A stretch of DNA of 34,882 bases from Crocinitomicaceae bacterium. Lineage in GTDB: Bacteria; Bacteroidota; Bacteroidia; Flavobacteriales_D; Crocinitomicaceae. The DNA lies in the NCBI GenBank assembly GCA_016709005.1, contig JADJEU010000014.1, forward strand, positions 1 through 34,882. Reading direction: 5' to 3'. Below the pieces are notes generated by a model that was not told where the DNA came from, did not search any database, and saw only the letters and a list, made by a program, of their open reading frames with translations. A program made the position numbers and the translations under genes. Below are positions 8,627-14,998 of this stretch, one piece after another. The number at the start of each line of letters is the position of its first letter. The first letter of the stretch is position 1.

Positions 8627-9853
8627 CTACTTCTTCCAGCCAAACTTTTCTTCAGCCATTTCAGCGACATACTCACCAATTGCTAATGATGCTGTTGCTG
8701 CTGGTGACGGTGCATTGAGGACGTGAATACTATCTTCCAAATGTTCAATTCTGAAATCATCACGAGTATCACCATCAACACCTAAAAGCATAGCACGAAC
8801 GCCAGCACGACCAGGCTTGATATCATCCATCGTCAAGGATGGAATCATAGTCTGCAAGGTTTTAAGAAATAATCTTTTTGAAAACGCACGACGGTATTCA
8901 TTGATTCCAAATCGAACATTGCTGAAAAATAATTTCCAGGTTCCTTTGTAGGTTAAGGCATCCCAGGTATCTCTCCAACTGAAATCAGTTTTGCCATAGC
9001 CTTCACGTTTAAAGGTAAAAACAGCGTTCGGTCCGCATTCAATTTCACCGTTGGTCATGCGTGTAAAATGAACTCCTAAAAATGGAAACGCAGGATTAGG
9101 AACCGGATAAATCAGATTTTTTACTTTGTGATGGGCTTGTTCAGTCAATTCATAATAATCTCCTCTGAAACCAACTACACGTTCTTTTAATTTTACCCCG
9201 TCCATTTTTGCAAGACGATCTGCCTGCAAGCCGGCACAGAAAATCATTTTTTTAGTCTTGAAAACTTTGTTCACGGTTACTACTTCATGATGACCGGATT
9301 TATCATTAATCGCAATTACTTTTTCACCAAGGACAACCAATGAATTTGGATTTTTTGCAATGGCCAATTCTGCCATTTTATTGGTAGCGCCCACAAAGTC
9401 GATGATACCTGTGCAAGGCACCCACAATCCAGCAATACCTTCGACAAAAGGCTCTATTTCTTTTAATCTTTTAGCGTCAATTTTTTCTAATCCTTCAGTT
9501 CCGTTTGCAATTCCGTTTTCATAAATTTTATTCATGAATTCGAGTTCGCTTTCTTTTGTGGCTACTACAACTTTTCCGCAGACATCATAGGCAATGCCGT
9601 GTTCTTTTGCAAATGCAACCAGTTCATGTCTTCCTTTAACACAATTTTTTGCTTTTAACGAACCCGGTTTGTAATAGAGACCTGAGTGAATAACACCTGA
9701 ATTGTGCCCTGTTTGATGAGCAGATAGTGCATTCTCCTTTTCAATCAAAACGATTTTCAGATTTGGATTGCGTACTTGCAGTTTATACAACGTAGCTGCA
9801 CCGACGATTCCTCCGCCGATAATTGCTACATCAAAGAGATCGTTATTTTCCAA
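8627..9853 (-). CDS. lhgO: L-2-hydroxyglutarate oxidase
   Basis: An FAD-dependent oxidase/dehydrogenase of the DAO superfamily that converts L-2-hydroxyglutarate to 2-oxoglutarate, typically at the inner membrane face. The N-terminal Rossmann motif DVAIIGGGIVGAATLY binds FAD. The phrase HQTGHNSGVIHSGLYY is diagnostic for the LhgO/YgaF group, and a second FAD contact region (NAPSPAATASLAIGEYV) lies near the C-terminus. The start is uncertain: TTG 9874 gives 415 residues, but that codon sits inside a perfect -7 box (9872-9879). I therefore prefer TTG 9853, which gives a 408-residue protein beginning just before the FAD fold. It is a single-gene unit, divergent from the acyltransferase. No glutarate or CsiD-type partner is nearby. 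Confidence 0.88.
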   Translation of the reverse strand: MENNDLFDVAIIGGGIVGAATLYKLQVRNPNLKIVLIEKENALSAHQTGHNSGVIHSGLYYKPGSLKAKNCVKGRHELVAFAKEHGIAYDVCGKVVVATKESELEFMNKIYENGIANGTEGLEKIDAKRLKEIEPFVEGIAGLWVPCTGIIDFVGATNKMAELAIAKNPNSLVVLGEKVIAINDKSGHHEVVTVNKVFKTKKMIFCAGLQADRLAKMDGVKLKERVVGFRGDYYELTEQAHHKVKNLIYPVPNPAFPFLGVHFTRMTNGEIECGPNAVFTFKREGYGKTDFSWRDTWDALTYKGTWKLFFSNVRFGINEYRRAFSKRLFLKTLQTMIPSLTMDDIKPGRAGVRAMLLGVDGDTRDDFRIEHLEDSIHVLNAPSPAATASLAIGEYVAEMAEEKFGWKK

Positions 9854-9859
9854 TTTGAT

Positions 9860-9867
9860 TAAATTTG
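9860..9867 (+). promoter_or_regulatory. Putative -7 box for the acyltransferase cluster (TAAATTTG)
   Basis: A perfect TAnnTTTG match, 26 bases before the chosen TTG start at 9894. It would give a leader of about 20 bases. It lies between the two alternative lhgO start codons on the opposite strand. No convincing -33 TTG at the usual distance. Confidence 0.35.
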
Positions 9868-9871
9868 AGTA

Positions 9872-9879
9872 CAAAACTA
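9872..9879 (-). promoter_or_regulatory. Putative -7 box for lhgO (TAGTTTTG)
   Basis: A perfect TAnnTTTG match on the - strand, 19 bases upstream of the preferred lhgO start at 9853. It faces the acyltransferase box at 9860-9867 with only four bases between them, so the two polymerases could not bind at the same time. Confidence 0.35.
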
Positions 9880-9893
9880 ATCAAAGTTCAACT

Positions 9894-11021
9894 TTGTCTA
9901 AGCCAATCGGTCAAAAAAACGTACCCGCTTACTTTCAGAATCTGGATGCCTTGCGCTTTCTGGCTGCTTTTAGTGTCTTTATTTTTCATTACTTCAGAGA
10001 TATTAAAGCTTTTTACCCCAGAATTGAGGAAAACTGGCTTTTTGACAAACTTTTAATTTTTGCAGATAAAGGTGGACTGGGTGTCAATTTCTTTTTTGTT
10101 CTGTCTGGATTTCTCATCACCTATCTCATCTTACAAGAAAAAAAACAAACCGGTCAGTTCAGTCTCTGGAAATTTTTGGTGAGACGAACACTGCGAATCT
10201 GGCCTGTTTATTTTGTGGTGGTTGGAATTGGGTTCGTCATCTTTCCGGCAATTTTTGACTCGTATCACACTTTTCACATTCCAGTCAACTACATTTTTTT
10301 TCTGGCCAATTTTGATGAGATTTATAATGGCGTCCATGACTCCATCAACTTTTTAACAGCGCCTTGGTCGGTTGCGGTAGAAGAACAGTTTTATCTTTTC
10401 TGGAGCCTGGCTTTATTTCCATTGTTGAAACTGAAAAATTTTAAACTGGAATATCTGATTCTGATTTTATACATAGCCTCTTTCTGCTTCAGATGGATCA
10501 ACAGAGATGATGAACGCATGATTTATTATCACACATTCTCGGTTTGTCAGGATATTTTAACCGGGGCTTTTATTGGTTTATCACTTTTCAATGGTCGTAA
10601 ATGGATTAACACCATCGTCAATTTTAATAAGTGGTTGATCATTCTGATTTACTTGATCGGCTTCACGCTCTGCATTGCCAAAAACAAATTATTTGCCGGA
10701 GATTTTCATGTTGTCGAACGTTTTGTGCTTTCTCTGTTTTTTGGATTTATTATTCTTGAACAAAGTCTTGGAAAAAATTCGATTCTGAAATTGGGTCAAT
10801 TTAAATGGATGAATTATTTGGGTAAAATCTCCTATGGATTTTACATGTATCATTTGATTGTCATGTTTGTACTTTGCAGATTAATTGAAGTGTATCTACC
10901 TACCGGTTATTACTTGATTCCGCTTTATCTTGTGGGATCTCTGGTTGGCGTGATTTTGGCATCTGCCTTAAGTTATAAGCTGATGGAAGCGCCATTGCTC
11001 AAGTTGAAACCTAAGCACTAA
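9894..11021 (+). CDS. Acyltransferase family 3 membrane protein (OafA/YrhL-like)
   Basis: A multi-pass inner-membrane acyltransferase that usually moves acetyl or other acyl groups onto surface polysaccharide, lipid A sugars or peptidoglycan. About ten hydrophobic segments are visible. Hallmarks are the N-terminal NLDALRFLAAFSVFIFHYF with the catalytic His, GVNFFFVLSGFLITY, the basic loop RRTLRIWPVYF, and APWSVAVEEQFYLFW. The open frame runs back into lhgO as far as 9768, but the first conserved residues follow PAYFQNLDALR, so I place the start at TTG 9894, giving 375 residues, the usual family size. It begins a tight cluster: PAP2 phosphatase 7 bases on, NlpC/P60 hydrolase 2 bases further, DUF7793-like protein 9 bases further. 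The acceptor substrate is unknown. Confidence 0.88.
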   Translation: MSKPIGQKNVPAYFQNLDALRFLAAFSVFIFHYFRDIKAFYPRIEENWLFDKLLIFADKGGLGVNFFFVLSGFLITYLILQEKKQTGQFSLWKFLVRRTLRIWPVYFVVVGIGFVIFPAIFDSYHTFHIPVNYIFFLANFDEIYNGVHDSINFLTAPWSVAVEEQFYLFWSLALFPLLKLKNFKLEYLILILYIASFCFRWINRDDERMIYYHTFSVCQDILTGAFIGLSLFNGRKWINTIVNFNKWLIILIYLIGFTLCIAKNKLFAGDFHVVERFVLSLFFGFIILEQSLGKNSILKLGQFKWMNYLGKISYGFYMYHLIVMFVLCRLIEVYLPTGYYLIPLYLVGSLVGVILASALSYKLMEAPLLKLKPKH

Positions 11022-11028
11022 GACACAC

Positions 11029-11769
11029 TTGAAATCAATTCCACAAATAGTAATCCTGTTCTTTTTAATGACTTGCGGGACACGTTCAACCTGCCAAAAG
11101 GATACCTCAGGAATTAAACATAGACCCCATTTCATTGAACGGGCATGGGCTCCGGCAACACTCGGAATCCTCAGTGTTACTCTCATGACAGACTCTTCCA
11201 AATACGGTTTACAAACCTTAATTCAGCAACCCTTCAACGGTTTTAAAACGGATGTTGATGATTACCTTCAATACGCTCCAATAGCCATAATGTATGCGGC
11301 CGATTTATTTCATGTCAAATCAAAAAACACACCTTGGAATCAAACCAAATTTCTGGCGATGTCTGAACTAGGCACAACAATCCTTGTACAAATTTTAAAA
11401 TACTCCTTACGCATTGAACGACCTGATCATTCTAAATTTAATTCATATCCCTCTGGCCATACCTCACAAGCATTTGTTGCCAGTCAGGTTTTGTTAAATG
11501 AATATCGTGAGACCAATAAATTATTAGCATACAGCGGATTTCTTTTTTCAATAACAACCGGAACTTTACGCATTGTCAACAACCGCCACTGGGTACCGGA
11601 TGTTTTATTAGGAGCCGGAATCGGCATGTTGGTGACAAATTTGATTTACCATTACGAACCTTTGAAAGCATGGAATCCTTTTTCCAAAAAAAACCGTAAA
11701 ATTGAAACAGGTTTTTACCCTTCTCTTGGGGAGGATTATATTGGCGGTTATTTGACTCTTAAATTTTAA
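11029..11769 (+). CDS. PAP2 superfamily phosphatase, exported
   Basis: A phosphatidic-acid-phosphatase type 2 (vanadium haloperoxidase fold) protein, likely hydrolysing a lipid or isoprenoid phosphate at the periplasmic face. All three signature motifs are present: Lys124-x6-Arg131-Pro132 (KYSLRIERP), PSGH at 141-144, and Arg181-x5-His187-x3-Asp191 (RIVNNRHWVPD). In the last motif the usual Ser before Arg is replaced (TLR). A signal peptide covers residues 1-22 (IPQIVILFFLMTCG) and requires the TTG start at 11029, since the next ATG would remove half of it. The C-terminus ends in an outer-membrane-like strand (GGYLTLKF). It is coupled to the preceding acyltransferase (7-base gap) and the following hydrolase (2-base gap). 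Confidence 0.87.
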   Translation: MKSIPQIVILFFLMTCGTRSTCQKDTSGIKHRPHFIERAWAPATLGILSVTLMTDSSKYGLQTLIQQPFNGFKTDVDDYLQYAPIAIMYAADLFHVKSKNTPWNQTKFLAMSELGTTILVQILKYSLRIERPDHSKFNSYPSGHTSQAFVASQVLLNEYRETNKLLAYSGFLFSITTGTLRIVNNRHWVPDVLLGAGIGMLVTNLIYHYEPLKAWNPFSKKNRKIETGFYPSLGEDYIGGYLTLKF

Positions 11770-11771
11770 CT

Positions 11772-12542
11772 ATGATAACAATTGGAGATTTTGGAATTTG
11801 TAATTTATCGATAGTTCCTGTTCGCGCAGCGGCTTCAGATGAATCAGAAATTGTAACACAACTTTTGTTTGGTGACTTTGTGAAAATTATTGAAAAGGGC
11901 GAACCGTGGATTAGAGTTCGTTTTGATCGTGATAATTACGAAGGTTGGATGGATTTTAAACAGCTGGTATATATTGACAAAGACATTTACGAATCAGGCA
12001 CTTCAACTCGTCAGAAAGTGTTATTTGAACCAATTCTGGAATTAGAAGGGCCTAAAGGAATTCAAAATATTATGTTGGGTTCTGATCTTCCTTTTTACAG
12101 AGATGGCAAATTAAAACTGGGATCAGAAACCTATACCGTATTGTCGCCGGTAGACATGGAAATAAAACCTGATCTTTTTGAAATTGCAGAAATTTATTTG
12201 AATACACCTTATTTATGGGGAGGTAAATCAATCTTCGGCATTGATTGTTCAGGCTTAATTCAAATTGTATTTAAAGTTTGTGGCTACGATTTACCCCGCA
12301 ATGCATCCGAACAAGTAAAAGTTGGAACTGAAGTAGCGTTCAGTGATCGCAAGGCAGGTGACCTTGCATTCTTTATAAACGCAAACGGTAAAGTACATCA
12401 TGTGGGCATTTTACTAAGCGCTCATGAAATCATCCACGCTGCTGGCCGTGTTAGAAAGGATCGGTTTGATGAAAATGGAATTTATAATCTGGATTTAGAA
12501 AAGCAAACTCATAAGCATCACAGTATCAGAAGAATTTTGTAA
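11772..12542 (+). CDS. SH3-NlpC/P60 (C40) peptidoglycan hydrolase
   Basis: A cysteine peptidase predicted to cut peptidoglycan stem peptides (gamma-D-glutamyl-diamino acid bond). Residues 1-70 form a bacterial SH3 domain, with a second SH3-like stretch to about 130. The NlpC/P60 domain from about 135 carries YLWGGKSIFGIDCSG with catalytic Cys159, HHVGI with His210 and a third polar residue at IIHAAG (about His222). The length of 256 is typical for YkfC/DvLysE-like SH3-NlpC enzymes. No signal peptide is visible from ATG 11772, so it may act on imported muropeptides in the cytosol during recycling rather than on the wall. It is part of the 9894-12962 cluster. Confidence 0.9.
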   Translation: MITIGDFGICNLSIVPVRAAASDESEIVTQLLFGDFVKIIEKGEPWIRVRFDRDNYEGWMDFKQLVYIDKDIYESGTSTRQKVLFEPILELEGPKGIQNIMLGSDLPFYRDGKLKLGSETYTVLSPVDMEIKPDLFEIAEIYLNTPYLWGGKSIFGIDCSGLIQIVFKVCGYDLPRNASEQVKVGTEVAFSDRKAGDLAFFINANGKVHHVGILLSAHEIIHAAGRVRKDRFDENGIYNLDLEKQTHKHHSIRRIL

Positions 12543-12551
12543 ATTCACTTC

Positions 12552-12962
12552 ATGTTACAGGTTGATTCTGAAACCATTCTAAAAGAAATTATCGTTGAAG
12601 GCTCTTTCAAGGCAATCTTTCATGGAACCAATAACATCGTGGAACTTGAGTGGGACGAACAACTTGAGGTCATTGAACTGCAGACCATGATTCAAGTACG
12701 CGAAGCGATCTTTGTTTTTGGCAATGGCAATAAATTACCAGTTTATGTTTCGACAAAACCGTTTATGAATATGACCAATGAAGCCAAGCGCTTTGCTTCG
12801 TCAGCTGACGGTCAAAAATACACCCTGGCAAGTGCTGTACTTGTTGACAATCTAGCCAAACGAATTTTGTACAATTTTTATGTAAAATTCTATTCATCGT
12901 CAACTCCAAACAAAGCATTTAAATCAAAAGAAGAAGCTTTTATCTGGCTTAATTCGCTCTGA
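12552..12962 (+). CDS. DUF7793-like (STAS/SEC14-type fold) protein
   Basis: A 136-residue soluble protein. The pattern of a short N-terminal beta hairpin, the phrase VYVSTKPFMNMTNEAKRFAS, then ASAVLVDNLAKRILYNFYVKF and a closing KSKEEAFIWL matches a Bacteroidota family I know as DUF7793, related to STAS/SEC14-like folds. The molecular role of that family is not established. It is the last gene of the acyltransferase-PAP2-NlpC cluster (9 bases after the hydrolase) and is followed by a long gap before a convergent gene. I see no catalytic residues; a binding or regulatory role is inference. Confidence 0.65.
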   Translation: MLQVDSETILKEIIVEGSFKAIFHGTNNIVELEWDEQLEVIELQTMIQVREAIFVFGNGNKLPVYVSTKPFMNMTNEAKRFASSADGQKYTLASAVLVDNLAKRILYNFYVKFYSSSTPNKAFKSKEEAFIWLNSL

Positions 12963-13065
12963 AAAATCCAGATAAAAAAGAATTTCATACCGTTCACTCA
13001 AAAAGAAATACCCTTGACAAGAAGGTTACTTTTTGTAGAAGATTACATTCCTATATTTACGACAG

Positions 13066-13225
13066 GGTTATACATTAGATCTGATTTCTAAATGTAAATA
13101 TGAGTCCCGGTTCTGAGCGTTATTTCTTTTCATAGGGTTTAAATTGGTTAACAGTACACGGCGTACTTAAATGCTCAGGACCGGGGTTGCTCGTATTTTT
13201 AACGGCGACTCTTCAAACCCGAATC
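13066..13225 (+). ncRNA. Candidate stand-alone structured RNA (6S-like at most)
   Basis: The 387-base gap between two convergent genes contains a GC-rich long-range stem: 13106-13118 (CCCGGTTCTGAGC) pairs with 13173-13185 (GCTCAGGACCGGG) over 13 pairs. It is extended by AATATGAG at 13097-13104 pairing with CTCGTATT at 13190-13197. The 54-base apical region holds a small hairpin AGTAC/GTACT (13153-13167). A possible closing pair is GGGTT near 13065 with AACCC near 13216. The two imperfect pairs are G-U when read on + but A-C on -, which picks the + strand. Upstream is TTTTTG, 16 bases, then TATATTTA (13052-13059), a near-consensus promoter. The shape of a long rod with an open bubble recalls 6S RNA, but this is not a firm assignment. 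Ends are estimates. Confidence 0.42.
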
Positions 13226-13235
13226 ATCTTGACTA

Positions 13236-13343
13236 AAATTCCAAATACAAAAGGTCAAAATTCAAAACCTAATCTTACTTTTAAAGTTAAAATTGTTTCC
13301 TTCAACTAAGAGTTTGTGATTTTGGATTTTGAAATTGAAATTT
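13236..13343. repeat. Imperfect inverted repeat of AAATTCCAAA type
   Basis: AAATTCCAAATACAAAA (from 13236) is mirrored imperfectly by TTTTGAAATTGAAATTT (ending 13343), roughly 27 bases per arm at about three-quarters match. It lies between the structured RNA and the convergent end of the SUI1 gene. AT-rich arms of this kind are frequent between convergent genes in this phylum and may end transcripts from both sides. Nothing else is visible in the gap. Confidence 0.3.
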
Positions 13344-13349
13344 CCCCTT

Positions 13350-13697
13350 TTAGTTTCCCCCTATTTTTTTAACTTTGTATTTCATGTCAATGAGCAGATT
13401 CATGATTTTTTGAACCTGATTTCCCTGTACAAGTATTTCCCCATCTTTTACAGATCCACCAACACCGCATTTTTGTTTGAGCAATTTTCCCAATGCCTCC
13501 AGATCTTCTGTTGTTCCAATAAATCCGGTTATTAACGTAGCATCTTTTCCGTTACGTTGTTTACGATCCAGTTGGACGCGTAAATCTTGTTGCTGGGGAG
13601 GTAGCGTTTCTTGCTCCTCATTGGAGTCATAAGTGAATTCAAAATTTGGATTTGTAGAATAAACTACATCAACTCGCTCTTTCTTTTTCTTGCTCAT
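13350..13697 (-). CDS. yciH: SUI1/YciH-family translation initiation factor homologue
   Basis: A 115-residue protein of the eIF1/SUI1 family (YciH in E. coli), thought to affect start-site selection on ribosomes. The N-terminal 45 residues are charged and variable (MSKKKKERVDVVYST). The SUI1 domain follows, with RKQRNGKDATLITGF, LGKLLKQKCGVGGSVKDGEILVQG and the C-terminal strand. The basic CGVGGSVK loop is the family signature. ATG 13697 starts one base after the glycerophosphodiesterase stop, so it is the last gene of the patatin-barrel-GDPD transcript. Such grouping with lipid genes is probably just convenient cotranscription. Confidence 0.9.
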   Translation of the reverse strand: MSKKKKERVDVVYSTNPNFEFTYDSNEEQETLPPQQQDLRVQLDRKQRNGKDATLITGFIGTTEDLEALGKLLKQKCGVGGSVKDGEILVQGNQVQKIMNLLIDMKYKVKKIGGN

Positions 13698-13698
13698 A

Positions 13699-14517
13699 TC
13701 AATGAATCAATTTTTGAGTGTAGGCAATATTATCAGTTACAATTCTCATTGGCGAAAATAAAAGTCCTTTCTGAATTTCCTTTTGCGATTTCAAACTAAA
13801 TAGCGTAAAATTTAAACCTGCCACAGTCAATTCATCTGCATAGCTCGCCGTCATTGCTGAAAGCTTAACACCTACCTCGTGAATGATTCCTGACTTAAAT
13901 TTTTCTATTGCCAGCGGGATATTTTCTGTTTCAAATGATTTAACAATACTCGAATCAGTAAGGTGTTCTAACAATTCAACATTTCGGGTATTCACAACAA
14001 TATTTGTTCTTTGCTCTGTTGAATAGGGTGCTAAAATTTTGTTCAGTGAATTATTAAATGTTTGATGATTGACATCTGCGCCAATACAATAATTAAAGGG
14101 CTTCAAGTCAAGATACATTTTCTTGTTGCGCTCAAAACAGATCGCTAAAATTTCTTCCAGCGTAACAATTTCATACTTGCTATTATACAAATTGAGATCT
14201 GTCAGTTCAGAAAAATTATAATTCGGTACACAGCCAGTCAAATTCGAAACCTCATCTAAAAAAGAATCGTGAAAAAGCACCAACACGCTATCTTTTGTCA
14301 TCTGTATATCTATTTCAACACCTTCAGCGCCCAAAGCATCCAAAGCATATATGACCGACTCTTTTGTGTTTGCAGGATACACCCATAACTCCGGATGAAT
14401 TGTAGTACCAGCATGTCCATAAACCAGCGTATCTTGATACACCGGTTGTTTTTTACAGCTGTTACTAATTGTCAGCAGGCACGCGCCAAAAATATATAAT
14501 CCCCAACGAAAATTCAT
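13699..14517 (-). CDS. Glycerophosphodiester phosphodiesterase, lipoprotein
   Basis: A GDPD-family TIM-barrel enzyme predicted to release glycerol-3-phosphate from glycerophosphodiesters, exported and lipid-anchored (signal segment LYIFGACLLTISNSC, anchor Cys21). The catalytic elements are the first His (His35 in YGHAG), the metal ligands Glu68 and Asp70 in GVEIDIQMTKD, and the general acid His83 in FHD. The usual Arg after the first His (HRG) is Ala36 here, which is uncommon and may change phosphate binding. The length of 272 residues is normal. ATG 14517 overlaps the upstream beta-barrel gene by 53 bases, and the stop is one base before yciH, so translation is likely coupled through the set. 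Confidence 0.83.
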   Translation of the reverse strand: MNFRWGLYIFGACLLTISNSCKKQPVYQDTLVYGHAGTTIHPELWVYPANTKESVIYALDALGAEGVEIDIQMTKDSVLVLFHDSFLDEVSNLTGCVPNYNFSELTDLNLYNSKYEIVTLEEILAICFERNKKMYLDLKPFNYCIGADVNHQTFNNSLNKILAPYSTEQRTNIVVNTRNVELLEHLTDSSIVKSFETENIPLAIEKFKSGIIHEVGVKLSAMTASYADELTVAGLNFTLFSLKSQKEIQKGLLFSPMRIVTDNIAYTQKLIH

Positions 14518-14998
14518 AATTGATATAAGAACTAACCGACCGATAAGACGTTGTTAAATTAGAATTCTGATTTATGACCGCTCCCAATCCAAGATTTGAA
14601 TAAAGCGAAATTCGTTCACCAAACTCATAACCAAACTTGTTTGAGATGGTAAACTCGCTCAAAAACATTTTACTATTTGTTTTCTTCTCATGAAAAATAG
14701 CGGCATGAACACCTGGTCCAAAAAACCAGTTTCCAGAATTAAATGTATAATTATATCCTAAACTAGGTCCAATCACATTGGTTTCAAAAACAAGATCGGG
14801 GCCGTAAAATTTAATTCCTCCATGAAGTTGATGACCGTTCAGATCAAAATCAATTCCTGCATCTGCAAAGTATCCAATTCGGTTTACACCTATATTGACA
14901 CCGCTTCCAATCCGATTTTGTGACGCAGACAAAATAGAAAAAAATAAGAGCGTGGATAATAGAAAGTATCGGATAGCGGTATTTTTTAGGATGTAAAT
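14465..14998 (-). CDS. Small outer-membrane beta-barrel-like protein, non-ATG start
   Basis: I do not recognise the family. The mature part alternates hydrophobic and polar residues with many Gly and aromatic residues (GVNIGVNRIGYFADAG, LHGGIKFYGPDLVF, SLGYNYTFNSGNWFFGPG), as in an 8-stranded outer-membrane barrel. From the first standard codon, TTG 14932, the protein would have 155 residues and no signal peptide. The same open frame continues upstream to the patatin stop (14999) and encodes a clear signal sequence (AIRYFLLSTLLFFSILSASQ). The real start is therefore probably ATT 14998 or ATC 14992, which are rare start codons, or an unseen frame change. It overlaps the GDPD gene by 53 bases. 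A real gene is likely; the start is uncertain. Confidence 0.62.
   Translation of the reverse strand: MYILKNTAIRYFLLSTLLFFSILSASQNRIGSGVNIGVNRIGYFADAGIDFDLNGHQLHGGIKFYGPDLVFETNVIGPSLGYNYTFNSGNWFFGPGVHAAIFHEKKTNSKMFLSEFTISNKFGYEFGERISLYSNLGLGAVINQNSNLTTSYRSVSSYINYEFSLGIIYFWRVPADN

Noticed and set aside
9768..9893. Extended acyltransferase N-terminus back to ATG 9768
   Set aside because: It would overlap lhgO by about 100 bases and adds residues not seen in the family; the conserved region starts just after TTG 9894.
13014..13035. TTGAC ... TACTTTTTG as promoter for the structured RNA
   Set aside because: Spacing between the two elements is only about 10 bases, and the -7 box has an extra base; the TTTTTG-N16-TATATTTA pair fits better.
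12963..13349. tmRNA, SRP RNA or RNase P RNA in the convergent gap
   Set aside because: No tag reading frame, no GGAA-tetraloop SRP core and no conserved RNase P boxes were seen.
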